64,000 nucleotides of DNA from an uncultured Clostridia bacterium. Its GTDB lineage: Bacteria; Bacillota; Clostridia; Christensenellales; UBA1242. Shown here one piece after another: positions 53,805-61,336 of this stretch; position 1 is the first letter of the stretch; the number at the start of each line of letters is the position of its first letter. The notes beneath the pieces are model-generated. The model saw nothing but the letters and a program-made list of their open reading frames with translations. It searched no databases and was not told the origin of the DNA. The position numbers and the translations under genes are program-made. The stretch lies in NCBI GenBank assembly GCA_944380265.1, contig CALWGY010000001.1:129790-193789 (forward strand), written 5' to 3'.

Positions 53805-53837
53805 TAAAAAAGCAATCAAAACTTGATTGCTTTTTTT
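53805..53837. terminator. Bidirectional terminator between rny and the UDG-like gene
   Basis: AAGCAATCAA and TTGATTGCTT with T-runs on both strands; contains the stop codon of the minus-strand gene. Confidence 0.85.
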
Positions 53838-54361
53838 ATTGCTTTAAAAATTTCAACATTGCCAACATAACTTTTAGGGTTTACTGGCGAACAATGATAA
53901 ATTGGAATTATTGTTTTGTTAAATATTTTAAAGTGTTTTCCAACATAGTTTGAAAAATTTTTTATTTTTTCATCTAACAAAATTTGTGTTGCAAAAACAC
54001 CCATCGATAAAATAATTGTTTCCTTACAAGTTTTTATTTGCTCCAAAAGATATTGTTTGCAATTTTGTGAGCATTTTTCAAGTAAACTTCTGTTTGCAAT
54101 GTGGCATTTGCAACATTCTGTGAATGCGACATCATCAATTGTTAAATCTATTAAATTTAGTAATTTGTTTAATATTTTTCCTGTTGCTTGCAAATTATTG
54201 TTAACATCATAAAATGCTTTACCTGATTTTAACCAGCCATCTTTTGCAGGGGATTCACCAACAATTAAAATGTTACAGTTTCCAGTTTTCAATGAGTTAC
54301 ATTTTGGTTTTGGCAAATCACCACATAATTTGCAATTTTTTATTTTGTTTTCTAGTTCCAT
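53816..54361 (-). CDS. Uracil-DNA glycosylase superfamily protein (family-4-like, divergent)
   Basis: 181 residues. Cys pairs in NCKLCG near the N-terminus and CCKCHIANRSLLEKC mid-protein fit the four-Cys iron-sulfur site of family 4 uracil-DNA glycosylases; GESPAKDGWLKSGKAFY is in the place of motif A (usually GEAPG.DED..G.PF) and HCSPVNPKS in the place of the HPSP motif B. The changed motif A means substrate is uncertain. No SD; a TGTTAATAT extended -10 ends seven bases before the ATG, suggesting a leaderless mRNA. Confidence 0.75.
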   Translation of the reverse strand: MELENKIKNCKLCGDLPKPKCNSLKTGNCNILIVGESPAKDGWLKSGKAFYDVNNNLQATGKILNKLLNLIDLTIDDVAFTECCKCHIANRSLLEKCSQNCKQYLLEQIKTCKETIILSMGVFATQILLDEKIKNFSNYVGKHFKIFNKTIIPIYHCSPVNPKSYVGNVEIFKAIKKAIKF

Positions 54362-54368
54362 AGTTTAT

Positions 54369-54377
54369 ATATTAACA
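54369..54377 (-). promoter_or_regulatory. Extended -10 of the UDG-like gene
   Basis: Minus strand TGTTAATAT, seven bases before the ATG. No -35 seen. Confidence 0.4.
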
Positions 54378-54473
54378 TATTTGTTTAATTAATAATAATA
54401 ATTATAATTTTATTTTATATTTTTTGTAAATTTCAATTAGAAAATTTTTTTTAGAAAAATTATGAAATTTTGT

Positions 54474-54501
54474 TTGACTTAAAGTTAACTCCAGGTAATA
54501 T
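54474..54501 (+). promoter_or_regulatory. Promoter of the flavodoxin-like gene
   Basis: TTGACT, 16 bases, TAATAT (TATAAT also present three bases further). Confidence 0.6.
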
Positions 54502-54531
54502 AATTTTAAAAACAATAAAAGGAAATAAAAT

Positions 54532-55041
54532 ATGGCAACATTAATTGCATTCTTTTCACATGCAGGTGAAAATTATTTTGTGGATGGATTAAAAAACGTT
54601 AAAATTGGCAATGCTGAAATTATTGCAAACAAAGCAAAAATTTTAACAAATGCAGATATTTTTAAAATTGATACAATTAAACAATATTCAAACAATTATC
54701 AAATTTGTTGTGATGAAGCAAAACTAGAACAGCAAAGGGGAGAATTGCCTGAACTTAAAGAATATTTGCCAAGCATTGAACAATATGACAAAATTATTTT
54801 AATTTATCCTTGTTGGTGGGGAACAATGCCGCAAGCAGTTTTCACATTTTTAAATCATTACAGATTTGATGGTAAAATTATTTTGCCAATTTGCACCCAT
54901 GAAGGCAGTGGTATGGGGCGAAGTGAATTAGATATTGTTAGAACTTGCAAAAATGCAAAAGTTTTAAAAGGTATCAAAATTCAAGGTTCATATGCAAATG
55001 TCTGTGATGAAATTTTAAAAAATGAATTAAAAGGTTTTTAA
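54532..55041 (+). CDS. Flavodoxin-like protein
   Basis: 169 residues of the flavodoxin fold: LIAFFSHAGENYF phosphate-binding start, DKIILIYPCWWGTMPQAVFTFL (FMN-contact loop) and CTHEGSGMGRSELDI. The pattern resembles small NAD(P)H or flavin-dependent oxidoreductases of the Flavodoxin_4 type. Electron partner unknown. SD AAAGGA precedes the ATG. Single gene with its own promoter and terminator. Confidence 0.88.
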   Translation: MATLIAFFSHAGENYFVDGLKNVKIGNAEIIANKAKILTNADIFKIDTIKQYSNNYQICCDEAKLEQQRGELPELKEYLPSIEQYDKIILIYPCWWGTMPQAVFTFLNHYRFDGKIILPICTHEGSGMGRSELDIVRTCKNAKVLKGIKIQGSYANVCDEILKNELKGF

Positions 55042-55042
55042 T

Positions 55043-55075
55043 AAAAAAATAAGGCTATTTTAGCCTTATTTTTTT
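55043..55075. terminator. Bidirectional terminator between flavodoxin and tRNA-Trp
   Basis: AATAAGGCTA and TAGCCTTATT, with A-run before and T-run after. Confidence 0.88.
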
Positions 55076-55094
55076 GTTTTTTAGTAATTTGTAA

Positions 55095-55168
55095 TGGCAG
55101 GGGTGGAAGGAATCGAACCCTCACCAAAGGTTTTGGAGACCCCTATTCTACCATTGAACCACACCCCT
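55095..55168 (-). tRNA. tRNA-Trp(CCA)
   Basis: 74 bases; acceptor AGGGGTG/CACCCCT, discriminator G, encoded CCA, anticodon CCA in loop CTCCAAA. Stand-alone gene with a consensus promoter. Confidence 0.95.
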
Positions 55169-55195
55169 AAAAAGTGTTTTACAAATCACTTTAAA

Positions 55196-55224
55196 ATTAT
55201 AATTAATATAATTTAAAATGTCAA
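55196..55224 (-). promoter_or_regulatory. Consensus promoter of tRNA-Trp
   Basis: Minus strand TTGACA, 17 bases, TATAAT: perfect match at both boxes. Confidence 0.85.
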
Positions 55225-55243
55225 TAAAAAGGGTGTAAATAGT

Positions 55244-55272
55244 TTGTGATTATGCTTTAAAATTAGTATAAT
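55244..55272 (+). promoter_or_regulatory. Promoter of rnhA
   Basis: TTGTGA, 17 bases, TATAAT. Divergent from the tRNA-Trp promoter. Confidence 0.7.
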
Positions 55273-55305
55273 TTATAAAGAATTTATTAAAAGTTAGGAA
55301 TTTAC

Positions 55306-55749
55306 ATGAAAAAAGTTGAACTTTACACTGATGGTGCGTGCTCATATAATCCAGGACCGGGTGGATATGGAATTGTGTTGGTTTACAAAAACACCAAAAA
55401 GGAGTTTTCGGGCTTTTGTGAAAACACAACAAACAACAGAATGGAAATAACGGCAGTAATTGAAGGATTTAAACTGTTAAAAGAACCTTGTGATGTTACT
55501 GTTTATTCAGATTCGGCGTACACCTTAAATGCTTTTTTGCTTGGTTGGATTGACAATTGGAAAGAAAACAATTGGAAAACAGCAAACAAAAAACCAGTTT
55601 TAAATTTGGATTTGTGGCAGGAATTGTTGGAAGTAATTAAGCCACACAAAGTAACTTGGGTAAAAGTTAAGGGGCATGCCGACAATGAACTTAATAATAG
55701 ATGTGATGCACTTGCAAGAAAAGAAATTGAAACTCACACACAAAAGTAA
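55306..55749 (+). CDS. rnhA: Ribonuclease HI
   Basis: Removes RNA from RNA-DNA hybrids. Catalytic residues visible: Asp in LYTDGACSYNPGPGGYG, Glu in NNRMEITAVIEGF, Asp in VYSDSAY, and Asp in the HADNELNNRCDALAR block. 147 residues, bacterial type with the basic handle region (WKENNWKTANKKPV). SD TTAGGA precedes the ATG. Confidence 0.96.
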   Translation: MKKVELYTDGACSYNPGPGGYGIVLVYKNTKKEFSGFCENTTNNRMEITAVIEGFKLLKEPCDVTVYSDSAYTLNAFLLGWIDNWKENNWKTANKKPVLNLDLWQELLEVIKPHKVTWVKVKGHADNELNNRCDALARKEIETHTQK

Positions 55750-55777
55750 AACACTTTTTTAGTGTTTTATTTTTTTA
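55747..55777 (+). terminator. Rho-independent terminator after rnhA
   Basis: AAAACACT and AGTGTTTT with T-rich tail, overlapping the stop codon. Confidence 0.85.
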
Positions 55778-55893
55778 AATAATTTTATAATTAAATAAAC
55801 TTTTTATTTCTTAAATTAATTTTAAAATATTAAAAAAATATAGTATACTATTAATGTTGATTAAATCAATAAAAAGAAAAAAGAGGATTTTAT

Positions 55894-57075
55894 ATGAGAA
55901 CAGTTGGAACAGTTTCAAGAGGCATTAAAGCGCCAATTATTAGGCCAGGGGATGACTTAGTTAGCATTGTTGTTAACAGTGTTAATGATGCGGTTGTTAA
56001 TGAAAACATAAAATTAAAAGATAAAGATATTGTTGCGGTAACTGAGGCTATTGTTGCAAAAGCACAAGGCAATTTTGCAACTTTAAACGACATTGCAACA
56101 GATGTTAAAAACAAACTTGGAAAAGGCACTGTTGGTGTTGTTTTCCCAATTTTATCACGTAACAGATTTTCTAATATATTAAAAGGAATTTCACGTGGGG
56201 TTGATAAATTGGTTATTCAATTATCATATCCGTTTGATGAAGTTGGAAACCCACTTGTTTCAATTGATAAATTGTATGATTTGGGTGTTTTTCAATTTAA
56301 CAAAACATACACAGCGCAAGAATTTACTGATTTAGTGAAAGATGTTACTCATCCATTCACTGGTGTTAATTATTTGGATTTATATAAAAACATTTGTGAG
56401 TGTGATTGTGAAATTGTACTTTCAAATGATCCAACAGAAATTTTAAAGTACACAAAAAAAGTTATTAATGCAGACATTCATTCCAGATTTAGAACAAAAA
56501 AATTATTGATTAACAACGGAGCAGAAAAAGTTGTTTCTTTGCACGAAATTTTAAATGAAAGTGTTAATGGCAGTGGATATCATGAAGAATTTGGAGTTTT
56601 AGGAAGCAACCTTTCAACAGATGAAAAAATTAAACTTTTTCCACGTGACACAAAAACATTTATTAGCAATTTGCAAAAAGCACTAAAACAAAAATTTGGT
56701 GTTAACTTAGAATGTATGGTTTATGGTGATGGTGCATTTAAGGACCCAGTTGGTGGAATTTGGGAACTTGCAGACCCTGTGGTTAGTCCATCATACACTT
56801 CTGGACTTGAAGGAACTCCAAACGAAATTAAATTAAAATATTTGGCTGATAACAAAATTGCAAATTTAACAGGAAAAGATGCAGTGGAAGCCATGAAAAA
56901 ACTTATTATTAAAAAAGATAAGAATTTAAAAAACAAATCAGAATCTTTGGGAACAACCCCTAGAAGAATAACCGATTTGGTTGGTTCGCTTTGTGATTTA
57001 ACAAGTGGAAGTGGAGATAAAGGAACACCAATTGTTTTGGTTACTGGATATTTTGATAATTATGCTTCTGAATAA
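55894..57075 (+). CDS. CofE-like protein (F420-0:gamma-glutamyl ligase fold)
   Basis: 393 residues. GIKAPIIRPGDDLVSIV, DKDIVAVTEAIVAKAQGN and the later YGDGAFKDPVGGIWELADPVVSP resemble the CofE ligase family (GTP-dependent glutamate ligase of coenzyme F420). No F420 gene is in the window and Firmicutes usually lack F420, so a different amino-acid-ligating role is likely. A palindrome ATAGTATACTAT (about 55840-55851) covers the probable -10. SD AGAGGA precedes the ATG. Single gene. Confidence 0.75.
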   Translation: MRTVGTVSRGIKAPIIRPGDDLVSIVVNSVNDAVVNENIKLKDKDIVAVTEAIVAKAQGNFATLNDIATDVKNKLGKGTVGVVFPILSRNRFSNILKGISRGVDKLVIQLSYPFDEVGNPLVSIDKLYDLGVFQFNKTYTAQEFTDLVKDVTHPFTGVNYLDLYKNICECDCEIVLSNDPTEILKYTKKVINADIHSRFRTKKLLINNGAEKVVSLHEILNESVNGSGYHEEFGVLGSNLSTDEKIKLFPRDTKTFISNLQKALKQKFGVNLECMVYGDGAFKDPVGGIWELADPVVSPSYTSGLEGTPNEIKLKYLADNKIANLTGKDAVEAMKKLIIKKDKNLKNKSESLGTTPRRITDLVGSLCDLTSGSGDKGTPIVLVTGYFDNYASE

Positions 57076-57100
57076 TTTTTATTTATAAATTTTATTTAGT

Positions 57101-57138
57101 AAAAAAAACAATCCATTTTGGATTGTTTTTTGTTTTTT
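57101..57138. terminator. Bidirectional terminator between CofE-like and ABC permease genes
   Basis: AAAACAATCC and GGATTGTTTT with A-run and T-run on either side. Confidence 0.88.
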
Positions 57139-59240
57139 TAAAAATCTTTAACTTTAAATACAATGTAAGTAATGGCTAAGAAAATTAGAATTGTTCCACC
57201 ATAAATACTTAGCGAAATGTAGAAGTTAGCATTGCTTAGCAGTGTAGGTGAGAATAAAGTGCTTAAACCACCAGTTGTTCCAGTTAAGAAACTTCCACCA
57301 AAATATTTAAATAAATCGGCATTTATAAATGGTATGAACGAATACCAGTAAGCACCGCCCAGCAAAATGTTTAAACTTAATGCTAAGATAAACATTATGC
57401 AGGAAATTGATATTGCTGCGGTATATGACCTAAACATTGTGGAAATTGAAAGGGCAATAACTGTGTAGAAGAAAATTTCAAGAATTATAAATCCTAAATT
57501 TATTAACATTAATAAAATTGGATTAATTGAAAATGCAGTTGTAGCATTGAAAATTGCCAAAATTGGAGTGCTATCAATAGGGTATAAGCAAACACCAGCA
57601 ACCAACGAAATTAGGAAACTAAACAAAACAAACAAAACTACAAATATCATTGTTGCCAAAAGTTTTCCTGTTATTATTTTCCAACGTTTAAATGGTCGCA
57701 TTGCTAAAAGTTTAATTGTTCCACTATCATATTCCGAGGCCATTAAACTTGCAGCCATAAATATTGCAAAAACAGTTATTATCAATGTTGCAATTTTCAT
57801 TGCATAAAACATAAAGTCGTAAGCATTTGTTTCAATTCCACTGTTTTTATTAAATGCAAAAACATCATTATAGTGTTGGTTGTAAACACCATTTTCAATA
57901 AAATAGTTGGCCGAAGTTAATTGTTCATTTACTTCATATTTGTTAAATTCTTTAAAGTTCTCATAGTTATTAATTTTGTTTGAATCCAAAACTTTAATTG
58001 CTTCCAAGTTTATTGTGTTATCAACCATTGTTGTTGTGTTGATTGATAATGTTCTATAACTTGTAATTAAGTCATTTAATGCATTTATGTTTTTGGTTGA
58101 ACTTGAATTTGATTCCTTATTTAAGGTTTCCATGCTGCTAATTAAACCAGCTTTTAATTCTTCAACTCGTTCGGTAATGGTTTTTTCTAGTTTGTTTAAA
58201 GTTGTTGTTGGAATATCAAAATTTATTAAAGTTGTAACAAAATCATTAATTTTATTACCTAATGAAATGTTTTCTAATTCCAAAACAATATTGTGATGTT
58301 TTTGATAATCTGTTAAATTCGCATTTGAGTCGTTGTAAGAATCAATAACCGATAATGCTTTTGTAACAACATTTTTAATGTTTTCATACTCAGTTTTATC
58401 AATAAATGTTAGGGAATAGGTGCTATTAACAAGTTTGTTTAAAGCATCGGAAAATGCATTAATTTCTGAATATAAATTGTTTTTTAAAGTTATAAAAATA
58501 TCTTGTGAGGATGTGTTGTTAATAACTCTGTTATAATAATCTTTTTGTTTTGTTTTAATGTTTTCAGCATAATAATTAAGTGTTGATTTAACAAAGTTTT
58601 TATTTATTGAATAAATATTGTTTAATTTTTCAATGTAGCCATTGTTTTCAACAAAGTTAATAAACGTTACAACACTACTGCCGTCACTTGAACGAGAAAT
58701 TAATTCATCTAAAACATTTTTTGCATCTGTGTAAATTGTAAGGGTAGTAAAGTGAGAATAAAATTCGCAATTTTCGCTTAGTGTTGTTATGTTGTTATAA
58801 ACATCACCATAAGTTCTAATTTTATTTTTAACAGAAGTAAAAGCTTCATTAATTTTGTCATCGGTTGTAGATCCGGAATTTGAAATATCTTTTAAATCAT
58901 TATATAAAACAATAAAATCGGAGTTGACATTAAACAATTCTTCGTTACGAGAATTTAACACTTTATAAAAATTAATTTTTGTTAAATTATTGTTAATTTG
59001 TTCGTCGTATTTAGATTTTTTAATATCTCCACTTGAAATATTGTTGTCGTTTGTGAACATATCATAAACTTGTCCAACAGTTGAACCATCTAGTTTAACA
59101 GAATAATTTTGTTTTCCAATAGGCTCAAAAAATAATAGAGATAAAACTAAAACAGCTGCTAAAATAACACCCATTAAATAAACACTAGGTTTTTTAAATA
59201 TTTTAATAAACTCCGCACGGGCAATTCTGAAAACCCCCAT
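57138..59240 (-). CDS. ABC-2 type transporter permease with large extracytoplasmic domain
   Basis: 700 residues. One N-terminal helix (about 18-36, VYLMGVILAAVLVLSLLFF), then some 430 residues of mostly helical, Asn/Ser-rich extracytoplasmic domain, then five or six helices from about residue 478. The cytoplasmic loop SEYDSGTIKLLAMRPFKRWKI is typical of ABC-2 permeases. Eleven bases after the ATPase gene, with SD AAAGGAG. Substrate is unknown; the large domain resembles exporters of peptides or lipids more than drug pumps. Confidence 0.88.
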   Translation of the reverse strand: MGVFRIARAEFIKIFKKPSVYLMGVILAAVLVLSLLFFEPIGKQNYSVKLDGSTVGQVYDMFTNDNNISSGDIKKSKYDEQINNNLTKINFYKVLNSRNEELFNVNSDFIVLYNDLKDISNSGSTTDDKINEAFTSVKNKIRTYGDVYNNITTLSENCEFYSHFTTLTIYTDAKNVLDELISRSSDGSSVVTFINFVENNGYIEKLNNIYSINKNFVKSTLNYYAENIKTKQKDYYNRVINNTSSQDIFITLKNNLYSEINAFSDALNKLVNSTYSLTFIDKTEYENIKNVVTKALSVIDSYNDSNANLTDYQKHHNIVLELENISLGNKINDFVTTLINFDIPTTTLNKLEKTITERVEELKAGLISSMETLNKESNSSSTKNINALNDLITSYRTLSINTTTMVDNTINLEAIKVLDSNKINNYENFKEFNKYEVNEQLTSANYFIENGVYNQHYNDVFAFNKNSGIETNAYDFMFYAMKIATLIITVFAIFMAASLMASEYDSGTIKLLAMRPFKRWKIITGKLLATMIFVVLFVLFSFLISLVAGVCLYPIDSTPILAIFNATTAFSINPILLMLINLGFIILEIFFYTVIALSISTMFRSYTAAISISCIMFILALSLNILLGGAYWYSFIPFINADLFKYFGGSFLTGTTGGLSTLFSPTLLSNANFYISLSIYGGTILIFLAITYIVFKVKDF

Positions 59241-59251
59241 ATTTACTCCTT

Positions 59252-60190
59252 TTAGAAAATCTCTATTGTACCATTTGTTTTTTGTTTAATTAAATCCATA
59301 AAAATTTCTTCAAGTGATTTTGAAATAAATTCAACACCAAAAATTGAAAGTCCATTATCAAGCAAACGCTTACTAATTTCTGGAACCTTGTCTTCCGTTG
59401 CTGCAACATAAATGCTATTTCCAGCAACTTCAACTTTATATCTAAATTCATTAATAATAACTTTTCCAGCAAAGTTAGGGTAGTCAACCTTAAATTTAAT
59501 TTTTCTAGTTCCTGCAATGCCTTCTTTTAATTGTCGAATTGTTTTAAGTTCAATTAATTGACCATTATTTATAACAGCCAAAGTGTCACAAAGTTGTTCC
59601 ATTTCCGACAGCATGTGTGAACTTACCATTATTGCAATTTTATATTTTTGTGCTAAATTTTTTAAAAATTTACGCATTTCAACAACGCCTTGTGGGTCAA
59701 GTCCACTAAAAGGTTCGTCTAAAATTAAAAGTTTTGGATTATGCAAAAGTGCCTGAGCAATTCCCAAACGTTGACGCATACCTAACGAGTAATGTTTAAC
59801 TTTATCTTTTAATCTATGTTCCAAACCAACAATTTTGCCATATGCTAAAATTGTGTCTTTTTTAATGCCTTTATATAAGCTTGCGTAATATTTTAAATTA
59901 TCGTAGCCAGACATGTAACCATACATTAAAGGGTTTTCAATAATGCCACCAGTTAGTTGCATTGCTTTTTCAAAATCACGTTGAACAGAGTAGCCACAAA
60001 TTGTTATGTTTCCACGTGTTGGTTTTGTTAAGCCGCAAATCATACGCATTGTGGTTGTTTTTCCTGCGCCATTTGGACCTAAAAAACCAAAAATTTCTCC
60101 TTCGTGAATTTCAAAGGAGACATTATTTACCGCAACTCTATCTTCAAAAGCTTTGGTTACATTTTCTAGTTTTAAAATTACTCTGCTCAA
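59252..60190 (-). CDS. ABC transporter ATP-binding protein
   Basis: 312 residues: Walker A GPNGAGKTTTM, signature YSLGMRQRLGIAQALL, Walker B LLILDEPFSGLDPQG, H-loop SSHMLSEM; a C-terminal extension of about 90 residues follows, as in BcrA/NatA-type ATPases. Starts with TTG, seven bases after SD GAGGG. First gene of a two-gene unit with the permease. Confidence 0.94.
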   Translation of the reverse strand: MSRVILKLENVTKAFEDRVAVNNVSFEIHEGEIFGFLGPNGAGKTTTMRMICGLTKPTRGNITICGYSVQRDFEKAMQLTGGIIENPLMYGYMSGYDNLKYYASLYKGIKKDTILAYGKIVGLEHRLKDKVKHYSLGMRQRLGIAQALLHNPKLLILDEPFSGLDPQGVVEMRKFLKNLAQKYKIAIMVSSHMLSEMEQLCDTLAVINNGQLIELKTIRQLKEGIAGTRKIKFKVDYPNFAGKVIINEFRYKVEVAGNSIYVAATEDKVPEISKRLLDNGLSIFGVEFISKSLEEIFMDLIKQKTNGTIEIF

Positions 60191-60425
60191 AATAAAACCC
60201 TCAAATTTTAATTAATTTACAGTAAAAACAATTAAAAAGTTTTAGTATTAAAAATTTTAATTATTGTTAAAATTTTTAGTTGTTTAACCAAAAAATGTAT
60301 GCGAAAAACTAGTAAAACATCTAAATTTCAAAATTATTTTATCATAAGAATTGTGCTTTGTAAAGTCATAACTAAGTTTAATATTTAATACAATATTATA
60401 TATTAATATACATTAAGGTGAAAAA
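60191..60425. other. Divergent intergenic region, ABC transporter / VTT protein
   Basis: 235 bases of AT-rich DNA with promoters of both sides expected; no clear box or RNA seen. Confidence 0.4.
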
Positions 60426-61310
60426 ATGTTAAAAAATCGTTTTATTTATTATTTCACACTAATATTTTTGCCAATTTTAGTGCTTATTAATTATTTTATA
60501 AATCCAAACATTTTGCATTCACAAATAATGGAAATAATGCTTTTGGTTTGCACATTTTTGCTTAGTGTTTTTTCATTTGTGTTTTATTTAAAAAAGAAAA
60601 CTTCACTTTACAGATTGTTACTTGTTATTAACATTATTTTAGTTGTTATAATTACTGTTTGGACACTGTTTAGTAAGTATGATATGTTACACGTTTTTTC
60701 ATCAATTGCTTCGTTTAAAGAATTTATTTTATCAACAAAAGAGAAGGGAATGTTAATTTATGTTTTAGTTCAGTTCATACAAGTGTTATCTGTTCCAATT
60801 CCATCAATGATAATAACTTTAACAGGTGTTGCAATATATGGTCCACTTGTTGGTTCATTACTTTGCACAACTGGCGTTTTGCTTGGGTCATATTGTTCGT
60901 TTTTTGTTGGTAAAGTTTTTGGTTTTAAATTAGTAAGTTGGATTGCTGGAAAAGAAAATGCAGTAAAGTATGCAGACATAATTAACAAAAGAGGAAAGTT
61001 CTTTTTAATAATTGCATTTTTACTTCCACTTTTTCCTGATGATATTTTGTGCTTAATTGCAGGAATTACAACCATGAAATTTAAAGAATTTTTCTGGATA
61101 ACACTAATAACTAGACCAATTGGTGTTATTTGCATGAGCTATTTTGGTGGTGGTTACATAATTCCATTTAGTGGTTGGGGACTTTTTGTTTGGCCATTTA
61201 TTTTAATTTTGGCAGTTGTTGCAGTTTACGTTTCAACAAAATATCAGCCACAAATTGAAAGTTGGATTTTAACTAAAATTACAAAAACAAAAAACAAATC
61301 AAAAAAATAA
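60426..61310 (+). CDS. TVP38/TMEM64 (VTT/DedA-like) family membrane protein
   Basis: 294 residues with about seven helices. The VTT core starts at PIPSMIITLTGVAIYGPLVGSLL and includes GSYCSFFVGKVFGFKL, RRGKFF-like GKFFLIIAFLLPLFPDDILCLIAGITTM and a final GGG. Family members are implicated in lipid scrambling. Starts with SD AAGGTG. Single gene; Lys-rich C-terminus. Confidence 0.9.
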   Translation: MLKNRFIYYFTLIFLPILVLINYFINPNILHSQIMEIMLLVCTFLLSVFSFVFYLKKKTSLYRLLLVINIILVVIITVWTLFSKYDMLHVFSSIASFKEFILSTKEKGMLIYVLVQFIQVLSVPIPSMIITLTGVAIYGPLVGSLLCTTGVLLGSYCSFFVGKVFGFKLVSWIAGKENAVKYADIINKRGKFFLIIAFLLPLFPDDILCLIAGITTMKFKEFFWITLITRPIGVICMSYFGGGYIIPFSGWGLFVWPFILILAVVAVYVSTKYQPQIESWILTKITKTKNKSKK

Positions 61311-61336
61311 AAAAACCGAGTAAAATCGGTTTTTTT
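61309..61336. terminator. Bidirectional terminator between VTT protein and PadR-like gene
   Basis: AAAAACCGA and TCGGTTTTT with flanking A-run and T-run. Confidence 0.85.

Noticed and set aside
53393..53953. 186-residue plus-strand ORF at the end of rny
   Set aside because: Out-of-frame with the HD domain of rny and runs through the terminator; composition typical of a shadow frame.
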